Source: Methanobacterium aggregans (GTDB taxonomy: Archaea; Methanobacteriota; Methanobacteria; Methanobacteriales; Methanobacteriaceae). Taken from it: a DNA stretch of 64,000 bases. How positions within the stretch are numbered: the first letter of the stretch is position 1; every line of letters begins with the position of its first letter. Positions 14,455 through 23,447 of this stretch are shown here, one piece after another. The position numbers were made by a program, and so were the translations under genes. The stretch lies in NCBI RefSeq assembly GCF_017874455.1, contig NZ_JAGGLN010000001.1, forward strand, positions 372,001-436,000. The letters run 5' to 3'. Below the pieces are notes generated by a model. The model ran no database searches and had not been told where the DNA came from. It saw only the letters and a program-made list of their open reading frames with translations.

Positions 14455-15649
14455 AATCGTCACCTGTGCCTTCCTTTGCCTCATCATCCTTTCCCTTTTT
14501 ATCTCATCTATTGAGGCTGCGGGCTATCCTGATTTATCTGTTATTGGTGTTTCTCCCTGGGATGCCAACATGCCAAACAAGATGGTGAGTGGTTACAGGG
14601 TGGCGGTTGCCAACTACGGCTCTAGTCCCTCCCCAAACTCGACCATGGAGTTTTACGTTAGGACATACGACGGGAAAACCTTGAATAAGAACTTCACCGT
14701 GCCTTCAATACCTGCGGGTTCTGCACGAAGCCTGAAATTCTCAATGTGCAAAGGGACCGATGGCTCATTTAAGAATGGTTACGTTATCGTCAACAGGAAG
14801 AAGAGTTTCAGGGAGATTTCGTACAGGAACAATGCCCGTAACTTTGGTTTGAAGGAGACGATTCCCTCTTCATCCAACTTAACGGTTGAGGAGTTCAGGA
14901 AAGATAACAACCCTGTGAGCAGTTACAACTCCTACAGCGATTTGGTATCCTACAACTCCCCAATTTCCTCAGAAATGAATATAACTGAGGTCCGCGTCAG
15001 TATTTACAATGGGCCAGGTTACTGGTACGATATTGCCTATGCAAGGTTCCATATACCAGGTTATATGCATGAAAACACCACATTGTATGTCTCAGGTACA
15101 TCCTACTCACCTACATCGTGGGATGCTGACACCATAACCTTTGACTTCCCTGATATCTACAGGACCTACAGTGCATATGTCATCGTAAGAGGAGAATCTT
15201 TAGAAAAAAAGAATGCCTTTAGGGAACCCTTCGAGTTCGTGGACACTTCAGGAAACAACGTGGTTGCAGACGGTAACACGTGGCGCAGGGGTGCTGTTGA
15301 ATTCTACACATCACCCTACACATGGGTAAAACTCAGCACCAAAACGGCTCCGTTCGGATCTTCCTACACAGCCTCCTCAAGTGCAAATAGGATAACTGTC
15401 AGAGCAAACAACGGTGGCCGCTACGTTGCAGGGTGGTTCCTGATACCACGCGGAAACTTCAGTAAAATTACTGCTCTTTATGGCCCTAATTCTGCTCCTG
15501 CCACGAATGCAACAAATGGTTACTACGGGGTTTTTTATCCGTGTGCAAGGCAAGATTCTATCGGTTTCCAGATGGAAGGGTCGAACCTGGGGTTTTCGAA
15601 CTTTAAAAGTTTTGGTTTCAGTCCGTGGACTTGGAAGGAGCAATATTAA
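14441..15649 (+). CDS. Secreted CARDB-domain surface protein
   Basis: I start at the TTG at 14441, five bases after GGAGGTGG; this overlaps the preceding gene by 14 bases and gives 402 residues. A signal peptide (TCAFLCLIILSLFISS) ends near EAAG. A CARDB-like domain follows (YPDLSVIGVSPWD, AVANYGSSPSPNS, SIPAGSARSLKF, REISYRNNARNF; about 30-135). Then come beta-rich repeats with aromatic residues (YNGPGYWYDIAYARFHIPGY). No membrane anchor is evident. With the first gene of the operon, this gives two CARDB proteins at its ends, consistent with an extracellular adhesive structure. The later domain is not recognised. Confidence 0.7.
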   Translation: MVRSEIVTCAFLCLIILSLFISSIEAAGYPDLSVIGVSPWDANMPNKMVSGYRVAVANYGSSPSPNSTMEFYVRTYDGKTLNKNFTVPSIPAGSARSLKFSMCKGTDGSFKNGYVIVNRKKSFREISYRNNARNFGLKETIPSSSNLTVEEFRKDNNPVSSYNSYSDLVSYNSPISSEMNITEVRVSIYNGPGYWYDIAYARFHIPGYMHENTTLYVSGTSYSPTSWDADTITFDFPDIYRTYSAYVIVRGESLEKKNAFREPFEFVDTSGNNVVADGNTWRRGAVEFYTSPYTWVKLSTKTAPFGSSYTASSSANRITVRANNGGRYVAGWFLIPRGNFSKITALYGPNSAPATNATNGYYGVFYPCARQDSIGFQMEGSNLGFSNFKSFGFSPWTWKEQY

Positions 15650-15724
15650 AAAAATATTAAGAAATATTTTTATACTCATATTACAAACATCAAATTATAT
15701 TATTAGAAGCAGGGGGTGTTTTCT

Positions 15725-16198
15725 TTGAATAAGAAGTTAGTGGGCTCGATAGGTTTAATAGTTATTTTAATTGTTGTAGTAATGGCTTCAGGGTGTACCG
15801 ATAACACTCAAAATTATGGTACAAATATTTATCAGGGAAATTGGAAGGTAGCTACAGATCATTTTGGTGGAGTTCCACAAGAAGTTATAGATGCTTTTGC
15901 AGGTGAATATGTAGCTTATAAAAACGGAACCACAATTTCATTAATTGGAACTGGAAAACAAATGAGCCTTCAAAATGATACAGAACATCAAATTAAGATA
16001 GTTTTCACACAAGATGGACAAAACGTTAACGCAACATATTATCTAGATGGAAAACTAGGCGGATACAGTTACACCACACAAACCAACACAGACCAAATGT
16101 TTGAAATAAATAAAAAGGTCTGGGAAATAAGTCGAACCACTGCAGATGAACAATTAACCAATGAATTAGATAGCAGAACAGAAAGTGTTAAACTTTAA
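15725..16198 (+). CDS. Small secreted lipoprotein
   Basis: The chosen TTG start at 15725 lies six bases after GGGGGTG and gives 157 residues. A lipoprotein signal peptide is clear: MNKK, a hydrophobic stretch, then the lipobox ASGC near residue 24. The mature part is a small beta-rich domain (QGNWKVATDHFGGVPQEV, then several strands with YYLDGKLGGYSY). No family recognised. Base composition drops back to A+T-rich here, so this gene may not belong to the preceding operon although it is only 75 bases downstream. Confidence 0.65.
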   Translation: MNKKLVGSIGLIVILIVVVMASGCTDNTQNYGTNIYQGNWKVATDHFGGVPQEVIDAFAGEYVAYKNGTTISLIGTGKQMSLQNDTEHQIKIVFTQDGQNVNATYYLDGKLGGYSYTTQTNTDQMFEINKKVWEISRTTADEQLTNELDSRTESVKL

Positions 16199-16407
16199 AA
16201 ATCTTTTTCATAAGCAACGAAAATATAATATTTTGAAGTAAAACTAAATCTAAAACAATCATTCAATGGTATGATCAAATAAGGTTATTAAAAATATTTT
16301 TTTATCTCATATTTTTTTTAGTATTACATTTTGTTTTTAAATTCATATTTAGTGTGGGTGACTGGTACAATAAAGAATTTATGAAAAAGAGGAAATAAAT
16401 AGAAATA

Positions 16408-19400
16408 TTAGTATTTCAAACTCTCCTCAACAATTCTTCTCTCTTTAGGTGTCAAATCGTATAGATCATAGACCATTTCATCAATTTCAGAGAATGCATC
16501 CATAATAAAATCGTTTTGAGATTTTAAAGAATCTTTTTCCCCATCTAAAAACTCTAAAATCTCTTTTTGTTTTTTCAAGGATATTTTTTTATGTTTTTTT
16601 AGTTCTTCCATAATCTCTTCCTGACTTTTAATGAAAAATTGTTTTAAATTATTAGAAATTTTATCCACTTCAAGGGATGATTTAAGTATTTGTATGATAT
16701 TAAACATGGAATGATCAAATGAATCCAATTTTAATGATAATTCTTCTGCTTTTTTTTCTATATCATTAAATAAAGACTTATTTTGCGTATTTAATGCAGG
16801 CAAAGGAAAACTCTCAATAACCTCTGTTGGGATATTAGTATTAGATTCACCATACATTTTTTTGTAATAATAGTCCATTGCTTTTGAATTTAATATTCCT
16901 AATAATGTAAATAGCGAGACATTAACATCTTCTTTGAGATTAATCAGATTTGTGTTTGGCATTGCTATTATTTGATCCTGATCAAAATAAGACACTAACC
17001 TTCTTTTGGATTGTCCAGTAATTCTTTGCATTATTATTTTATCTTGCTTATGCCAAGAATAAGTCCTCTTGGACATTTTAGAGGTATTTACATATTTTTC
17101 TGTATTTCTTTTGAAATATCTTCTTATATCTTCTCCTTCAACACAACTTTCACACTTCTTTTTTAAAGAAGGATATGAATTTAGATCGGCATTGCTAAAA
17201 ATTTCTTTTTCTAGAATTGTTCCATCAACTTCAGTTTTTTTAGGAACACTCATCCATCCTTTATGAGCTATTGCATATTTTCCAAAATTAAATTCAGATA
17301 CATGCATTTTAAGAGATAAAGGGGTGGCAGTTATAAATAATTTATATTTATCTTTATTTAAATTAAATTTAGACTGTTCTACAATGTTTAATTCATGATT
17401 TTTTAAGTTGAGAGTGTTTTCTTTTAAAATAACATCTTTATTAATGGAACTTATCCTAATGGAATTGTCTTTTGGACTACTTTTTTCAAGAATTATGATT
17501 GCAGTTTCCTTATTAGTATCTTCAAATGGGAAAAATCGATACGGAAAATCGATGATATTATTTATAGATTGTTGAAGAAGTAATTTTCTCATATAAACAA
17601 AGCTAGACGCTGTATAAAATGAATTGGGGATAATAAATCCTAATAATCCATTATCTTTCAATAAATATTTTATTGATATAATAGTGAAAAGTTCATACGT
17701 GTCCATTTCACTAAATAAATATTCTCTGTATTTGTCCCAAAAATAATCCCTTTCTCCTTCTTTTATTTGTTTAGTGGATATATAAGGAGGATTACCTACA
17801 ATTATATCAAATTTACCTTCCTTGAATATTTCTTTAAAATTATCCTTCCAAGTAAAGGCTTTTTCACTTATTTTTGTATCATCTATGATTGAATTTCCAC
17901 ATTTTATATTATTATTTAAATCAGGTAATTGAGATTTTTTTTGCGCAATTTTTAAAAACATTCCTAGTTTCGTTATTTCAACTGATTCATCATTAAGATC
18001 AACGCCAAAAATATTGTCTTTAAGGATTCTACGTCGTTCTTTCTTATTGTCAATGAATTTGTCTAAACTTGGATCATTTTTATACATCTCGTCATGGATT
18101 GCTTCCTGGATTTCAACAAGTATATCTGCAGCTTTATTTAAAAAAGCCCCTGAACCACACGCAGGATCTAATATTTTTATTTTTCTAACTTTTGCATCGA
18201 GTTCACTTATATCTGAACCCCTGTATTCAAATATTAATTCATTAACTTCTTTCGTTTTTCCAGATTTACTTAGATAAGGTATTATAGTATTTTTACAGAT
18301 GTATTCTGTTATGTAACTAGGAGTGTAAAAGATTCCATCCTTTTTACGCCGACCCCTAGATCCTTCTTTAAGATCTTCAATATCCCCTATGGAATTCTCA
18401 AAGATATGGCCTAAAATATTAACATCTAATTGACTTTTAAAGTCAAAACTAGAAATTAAAATTAGATTTTTGTATATGGGGTTAAGATCTTCTTTGTAAC
18501 CTTTAATTGTGGTTTTAATATCTTTAAAATCTTCTTTAAAATCATGTTCTTGCTTTGTTTTTTCAAAAAATTTAGGATCTTCAACTAAATCCCTTATTGG
18601 TAATGAACTTAAATCTTCTTCAAAAAATCTTCCATTAAATTTACTTATACTTTCACGCTCTCCAGTGTTTATATCGGAGAATAATTCGCTTAATCGTTTC
18701 CAAATTTTGTTTTTACCAATAATCCCTTCTTCAAGGGGGTTTAAAATAGTCTTTTTTGAAATTTTTGAAGGTAACAATCCTTTAGTATCTTCTGCAAAAC
18801 ATATGAAAATATAACGATTTAGGATAGTCTGGGCGTATTCTATAGATTTTTCTCTGTCACAACCTCCATATTCGAGTTCTTTTATTAACATGAGTCGGGT
18901 TTCATGAAAAAGGTTATAAAAATTCTTTTCAAGTTTTTTATCCGCTACAAATTTATCCTCTAATAATTTTTGAGGATAATCTTTGTCGACGTGCGATTTT
19001 TTTGAGAAAGCCAACATAAAATAATGCAATTTTTTGGGCAACTCTTCAGATTTGAAAGAAATAAATTCATTTTCATTACGGTCTTGATGATAAAGTCTAA
19101 ATTCATCATAATTAGATACCATTGCCCATTTAGCATCTCTTTTAGGTAAATATCCATAGGCTTGCTCCACAGGAGTTTGATTATTATGACTTTTTTGTCG
19201 TATGTCAAGATCGGCTTTTTGGCCTTTAAGTTCTACTATCATGAACTCGTTACCATTATCTAAATGTAAAACAAAGTCACTAGCCTTTCCACCCACTTTT
19301 ACAGGCTTTTCAGGACGAATACACTCTTCTTTATAACCTAATATTTCTTTTAATATAACATCAGAAAAGTAAAAATAGTTTTGTTTCTCTGATTTGAGCT

Positions 19401-19521
19401 CTTCACGTTTTAATTTATTAATATGTTTAGTAATCAATTCTTTTTTTGCAAAGTTTAAGTTTAAATCTTTATCTTGAGCAAATTTATCCATCATCTGTGG
19501 GTTAAAGAGAGTGTTTTCCAT
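16408..19521 (-). CDS. Type IIG restriction enzyme/N6-adenine methyltransferase
   Basis: A 1037-residue fused restriction-modification protein. The N-terminus holds a PD-(D/E)XK-like nuclease region (MIVELKGQKADLDIRQK near residue 95). The middle holds a gamma-type N6-adenine methylase with AdoMet motif DPACGSGAFL near 450 and catalytic NPPY near 576. The C-terminus contains TaqI-like target recognition sequence (LGILNSKAMDYYYKKMYG) and charged coiled-coil stretches. One polypeptide should thus cut and methylate its site; the site cannot be read from sequence. The ATG at 19521 is preferred to an upstream GTG because GTGAT sits just before it. No separate specificity subunit is present. Confidence 0.9.
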   Translation of the reverse strand: MENTLFNPQMMDKFAQDKDLNLNFAKKELITKHINKLKREELKSEKQNYFYFSDVILKEILGYKEECIRPEKPVKVGGKASDFVLHLDNGNEFMIVELKGQKADLDIRQKSHNNQTPVEQAYGYLPKRDAKWAMVSNYDEFRLYHQDRNENEFISFKSEELPKKLHYFMLAFSKKSHVDKDYPQKLLEDKFVADKKLEKNFYNLFHETRLMLIKELEYGGCDREKSIEYAQTILNRYIFICFAEDTKGLLPSKISKKTILNPLEEGIIGKNKIWKRLSELFSDINTGERESISKFNGRFFEEDLSSLPIRDLVEDPKFFEKTKQEHDFKEDFKDIKTTIKGYKEDLNPIYKNLILISSFDFKSQLDVNILGHIFENSIGDIEDLKEGSRGRRKKDGIFYTPSYITEYICKNTIIPYLSKSGKTKEVNELIFEYRGSDISELDAKVRKIKILDPACGSGAFLNKAADILVEIQEAIHDEMYKNDPSLDKFIDNKKERRRILKDNIFGVDLNDESVEITKLGMFLKIAQKKSQLPDLNNNIKCGNSIIDDTKISEKAFTWKDNFKEIFKEGKFDIIVGNPPYISTKQIKEGERDYFWDKYREYLFSEMDTYELFTIISIKYLLKDNGLLGFIIPNSFYTASSFVYMRKLLLQQSINNIIDFPYRFFPFEDTNKETAIIILEKSSPKDNSIRISSINKDVILKENTLNLKNHELNIVEQSKFNLNKDKYKLFITATPLSLKMHVSEFNFGKYAIAHKGWMSVPKKTEVDGTILEKEIFSNADLNSYPSLKKKCESCVEGEDIRRYFKRNTEKYVNTSKMSKRTYSWHKQDKIIMQRITGQSKRRLVSYFDQDQIIAMPNTNLINLKEDVNVSLFTLLGILNSKAMDYYYKKMYGESNTNIPTEVIESFPLPALNTQNKSLFNDIEKKAEELSLKLDSFDHSMFNIIQILKSSLEVDKISNNLKQFFIKSQEEIMEELKKHKKISLKKQKEILEFLDGEKDSLKSQNDFIMDAFSEIDEMVYDLYDLTPKERRIVEESLKY

Positions 19522-19578
19522 GATTATCACATCTTAAATGATCTACAATTCTTTTTAAACCTTATATTTTTTTACATT

Positions 19579-20460
19579 TCAAAGAGATTGTAATGAAAAT
19601 TCACTGATTATGGCTGAAATCTCTTCAATAGTTGATTTATTTAATATTAATCCATTTCTTATAATAAATTGGTGCAATTCATTATAATTCATTATTTTAT
19701 AACCGTTTAATCTTCCTTCGATTGATACTTCACCTTTCAATGCAACTATTGAGTTAATCCAGACCGTTGAATTTATTGAATGCGTTTTAATGAGTATTTC
19801 CCTCAATTTCATGCTGTTCCTTTTAACCTGCTTTCCAGGGGCATGATCTGCTAATTTCAAACCGTCACGAGTTCTGTAGTACCAATCATCTCCTTTGACC
19901 ACGTATGGAGTTCTATAATTTTTAGTCTCAATGACAAATATCCCAGTAGGTCCCACGACCACATGATCAATATTTCCCCTGTTTCCAGGAGGAGTAACAT
20001 CATTAAAAATATAGTAACTTTCTGGAAGTTTTTGGAGCTCCTTGGAAACTGTACGTTCTCCTTTAGCCCCCACCATCCAGTTACGACCAACATCATAACT
20101 GATTCTTGTAGTAAGGATACCAGCAGCTGTTATTATTACAGCACCCCATGGAGGTCCTGGTGGATCAGTTATTACACTTGGCCCCTGGAGCATATTAAAG
20201 ACCTTGATGAACTCAAAAATGCCAACAACTATTAATATAACTCCAAAACCCATCCCTAATAAAGAATACAAACTCTTTTTTTCCGCATAAGTACGTTTGT
20301 TTTTGGCTGACTTTGAAACTGACTTATGACCGTAACTATCTTTCAGATTCTCAAAATAAGTTAAAGGAAATCCACATTCACCACAACATTCAATCTCCTT
20401 AGATTCTTCTTTGGTGACTTCATAATAAATATCGCAGTTGTAACATACCAGATATCCCAT
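19579..20460 (-). CDS. NERD-domain protein with zinc ribbon (inverted paralogue)
   Basis: A 293-residue paralogue of the protein at 4407-5252, in opposite orientation. It has the same order: zinc-ribbon-like start (MGYLVCYNCDIYYEV, CCGECGFPL), two hydrophobic segments near 80-125 and a NERD nuclease domain (GAKGERTVSKELQKLPES, NIDHVVVGPTGIFVIETKNY, QVKRN). The segment between the two helices is longer and Pro/Gly-rich (TDPPGPPWGAV). It is 57 bases downstream of the type IIG gene's start on the same strand, so the NERD gene would be transcribed first, towards the restriction gene. Promoter and start codon region are shared with the other copy. Confidence 0.85.
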   Translation of the reverse strand: MGYLVCYNCDIYYEVTKEESKEIECCGECGFPLTYFENLKDSYGHKSVSKSAKNKRTYAEKKSLYSLLGMGFGVILIVVGIFEFIKVFNMLQGPSVITDPPGPPWGAVIITAAGILTTRISYDVGRNWMVGAKGERTVSKELQKLPESYYIFNDVTPPGNRGNIDHVVVGPTGIFVIETKNYRTPYVVKGDDWYYRTRDGLKLADHAPGKQVKRNSMKLREILIKTHSINSTVWINSIVALKGEVSIEGRLNGYKIMNYNELHQFIIRNGLILNKSTIEEISAIISEFSLQSL

Positions 20461-20580
20461 TCAAATCATCTCTTGATCTTAGCCCCTAAATCTCCACACT
20501 TTCTTCAATCAGTGAAATTGTCTAGATGATTCATCATATTAATAATAAATATTATATATTTTTATATATACATTACTAAA
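19579..20580 (-). repeat. Right copy of the long inverted NERD duplication
   Basis: This is the inverted counterpart of 4283-5252. The upstream 120 bases, including A+T-rich promoter sequence ending at TTAGTAATG, align with the left copy, and bases 20440-20490 are identical to 4427-4377. Homologous recombination between the copies would invert about 15 kb, including the helicase, the surface-protein operon and the type IIG gene. Confidence 0.85.
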
Positions 20581-20620
20581 AGGCATAGGTTAAGTTTTAA
20601 TAAATGTGTGGGGAATTAAT

Positions 20621-22318
20621 TTGGATCCTATTATAAAGTTGGCTGCTAGTGCTTTACCCGGAGAGAAGAAATATATATTATTTGCAGGTGCAGGTGTTTC
20701 AAAAGACGCTGGAATCCCTACAACATGGGATTTAATGCTTAAGACTGCAGGTTTGTTATATTCTGCAGAAAATACAGATACAGATGTAAATCTAGAAGAA
20801 TGGTTTATTAATAGTGATTATTCTAAAATGGAATATTCTGAATTAATAGGTGAAATTTATCCAACTTATCCAGAACAGCAAAATTTTCTTAAAGGATATT
20901 TGGAAAGTTCTGAAGTTGGGGATGCACATAGATCTATCGCGGAGTTGGCTAGATTAGGAATAATCAGATGCATAATCACTACGAATTTTGATCATTATAT
21001 TGAAAATGCATTAATTGAGAAGGGATTAGAACCTCAAGTAATATTTACAGAACAAGACTTAGAAGATTCTGAACCATTAATCCATTGTAAATCCATTCGC
21101 GTTTACAAACCTAACGGAACCTTGGGGAAAGGTGCCCTGAAAAATACTCCTAAAGATTTAGAAGAGTTATCCTCCGAAATGGAAGATGAATTAGTGAAAA
21201 TAATGAGTGAACACGGATTAATAACATTAGGCTATTCTGGGAGAGACCCCAATATTCAGAAAGTCTTTAGAAAAGCTACATTTAAACATTATCCTCTTTT
21301 TTGGGTGGATCCTAATCCTCCAATTAAGGAAATGGAAGATATATTAAAATTAAAGAATTACATTTATATACAATGTAGAGGGGCTAATCAATTTATCACT
21401 GATTATTTAAGAATTCAAGATACAATAAGAAATTTAGAACCAAATGTCATATCCGGACCAACCTTAATAGACTTGAAAAATGCATTTACATCAGATACAC
21501 CCAAAGCACCTTTATATTTGGATTATTTGAATGACAAGATCAAAGAATTGAAGAGGGGATCACCTGATTTTGATAGGTTTGTGGAATATGACGATGCTAT
21601 CGTTGAACAAATAAATAATGGAAAATTAATTTCTTATAATTTTATAGAAGCCATTTCATTAGCTTGTAAATATGGAGATAAAGAATCAATCAATACGATA
21701 TATGACTTTTTTGGAAACTTCATGAATTTGAACCGAACACCAAAATCTGAAGGATATTCCTTTTTGATATATGAGTTCTTTGTTTCATTCATTGCTCAAT
21801 TAATCAAGTATAACCAGTGGGATTTAATCGGAGAGATACTTAATAAAGAACTTTTTGTTGAAAATCATTTTAAAAAATATGTTACTTTTCCGTATATTAG
21901 CAAATACATACGTGTGTTAGATGAAACTAGAAATAAAAGACTTAAATCTGATAAACTTAGTATAATGGCTGATATGATATGTGAGAGATTCACTCAAACT
22001 GAATTGTCTAAATTAATTACCCATAAACAATTTATGGAAGCTGATTATTTCCTTTTTATGAGGACTATTTGCCAAGATGTAAAGAATTGGATACCCCGGA
22101 GTTGTGTTTATTTAGAGGAAGAACCTCCTAGTTATATAAATAGAGCTTTAAGTCAAGGTTTCTTAGATAAATTGAGTGAAGCATCAGGGTTTGCAGATTC
22201 AAAAGATTTTGCACGAAAACTAGAAGCTACTCATAATAAATTTGATGAATTATTTGATTTTAATCTTGAAAGTCCATTATATTATTTTGATTTTAACCAA
22301 TTAGGCTCTCGGAAATAA
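20621..22318 (+). CDS. SIR2-like domain protein with helical C-terminal region
   Basis: The N-terminal 240 residues have the SIR2_2 NAD-binding pattern: YILFAGAGVSKDAGIPTTWD near residue 20, the catalytic-region TTNFDHYIENAL near 122 and LITLGYSGRDPNI near 205. Proteins of this type act as NAD-degrading effectors in anti-phage systems. The last 290 residues are alpha-helical and not recognised; they could be a sensor region. I see no clear SLOG domain (as in ThsA), Argonaute or HerA partner next to it. I favour the TTG at 20621 after GGGGA; a GTG at 20606 would add five residues. It is divergent from the right NERD copy. Confidence 0.82.
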   Translation: MDPIIKLAASALPGEKKYILFAGAGVSKDAGIPTTWDLMLKTAGLLYSAENTDTDVNLEEWFINSDYSKMEYSELIGEIYPTYPEQQNFLKGYLESSEVGDAHRSIAELARLGIIRCIITTNFDHYIENALIEKGLEPQVIFTEQDLEDSEPLIHCKSIRVYKPNGTLGKGALKNTPKDLEELSSEMEDELVKIMSEHGLITLGYSGRDPNIQKVFRKATFKHYPLFWVDPNPPIKEMEDILKLKNYIYIQCRGANQFITDYLRIQDTIRNLEPNVISGPTLIDLKNAFTSDTPKAPLYLDYLNDKIKELKRGSPDFDRFVEYDDAIVEQINNGKLISYNFIEAISLACKYGDKESINTIYDFFGNFMNLNRTPKSEGYSFLIYEFFVSFIAQLIKYNQWDLIGEILNKELFVENHFKKYVTFPYISKYIRVLDETRNKRLKSDKLSIMADMICERFTQTELSKLITHKQFMEADYFLFMRTICQDVKNWIPRSCVYLEEEPPSYINRALSQGFLDKLSEASGFADSKDFARKLEATHNKFDELFDFNLESPLYYFDFNQLGSRK

Positions 22319-22335
22319 TATTTTAAAAATTCGTT

Positions 22336-23352
22336 TTATTTTTTAATTTCTACTAAATTAAGAGCCTTTTGGGTTTCTAGACTAAGATGCCCTAAAGCCC
22401 ATTCAAAACCCCTATAATAATCAAAAAGATATAATAAGTCATTAACTACATCTAAAATTTCCAATAATTCATCTTTATCAATTTTAGAAATACCAGTGTG
22501 TACAAGCTTATTCCTTTCTTCTACAGCTTTGTTAATGGCCCTCACAATGTGGGGAGGAACTAAAACTTTCCCATTAATTTTTAATTTTGTAGGTAATAAT
22601 GGTAAATAATCTTTTAACATTTTACGTAGTGGTGGCGATTGTATATTCTCAAGTAACCATTCATTTTGAGGATGAAGTTCATTAGCCAATCTTTTAAATC
22701 CAACTTCAGCAGATGAAACTGCCATGATCAACGAGCTTCTAGGATTAGTATTTAAGTTAGAATATGCTTCTCTATACATTTCATGTTCCAAAGGTTCCCG
22801 GTCATAGATTTGCATTAAATTTTGTGCTTCATTGATACGTCTGTAGTCCATGTTTGAAATCAATTCAGGCCTAATTGTTAAGCTTTTTTTAGAAGGGGGC
22901 ATTTTAAACCAAATTTTTCCATCTAATGAAAAATTATAATCTTTAAAACTTTTTAGATAATTATGTTCCCCTTTCAGAGCAAATCTCCACCTCAACATAT
23001 CAATAGTCCTGATTATGTATGAACTCAATTTCTCATGAATATACATACTAAAAATCCAGAAATCCTCTTCTGCATGTCTAACATCCATAAGGGGATAAGA
23101 AGGTATAATACTGCATAAGATAGATTCTATATCACTTGGAACATCAATAAAAGATGTAATATAACTTTGAGTAATTTTTACACCAGTAATAGGTAATAAA
23201 ACAATAAAATCTTTATAGAAAAAAACTATACAATAATTACTTACAAAATGAGTATCAGGAGGAAGAATTTCTTCTTTATCTTTATCCAAAACAATATCTG
23301 CTATTTTAGGGAAATTAAATTTGTGGATAGTAGTTTTCATTTTAAAATACAT
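22336..23352 (-). CDS. HEPN-type protein with unknown N-terminal domain
   Basis: A 338-residue protein. The C-terminal third is helical and has RNKLVHTG with R280 and H285, the RX4H signature of HEPN ribonuclease domains; a helix pair before it (SLIMAVSSAEVGFKRLAN) fits the fold. The N-terminal 170 residues are beta-rich and unrecognised, an arrangement similar in outline to ApeA-type abortive-infection proteins. A role as an RNA-cutting effector is inferred. The start is supported by GTGAT before the ATG. It converges on the SIR2 gene with only 17 bases between stops. The alternative is a non-catalytic HEPN. Confidence 0.58.
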   Translation of the reverse strand: MYFKMKTTIHKFNFPKIADIVLDKDKEEILPPDTHFVSNYCIVFFYKDFIVLLPITGVKITQSYITSFIDVPSDIESILCSIIPSYPLMDVRHAEEDFWIFSMYIHEKLSSYIIRTIDMLRWRFALKGEHNYLKSFKDYNFSLDGKIWFKMPPSKKSLTIRPELISNMDYRRINEAQNLMQIYDREPLEHEMYREAYSNLNTNPRSSLIMAVSSAEVGFKRLANELHPQNEWLLENIQSPPLRKMLKDYLPLLPTKLKINGKVLVPPHIVRAINKAVEERNKLVHTGISKIDKDELLEILDVVNDLLYLFDYYRGFEWALGHLSLETQKALNLVEIKK

Positions 23353-23447
23353 TAAATCACTTCTTAAACTTTAAGTAGTCATTTATACATACAATTTGGT
23401 CTTTATTTAAAAAGGAACCCTTCATAAAGGAGTTAAAATATAGTAGA

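Noticed and set aside
6769..19521. DISARM-like system (DUF1998 helicase plus adenine methylase)
   Set aside because: The helicase has the MrfA/Hrq1 single-protein layout, there is no separate DrmB or PLD-family DrmC, and the methylase is a self-contained type IIG enzyme 7 kb away.
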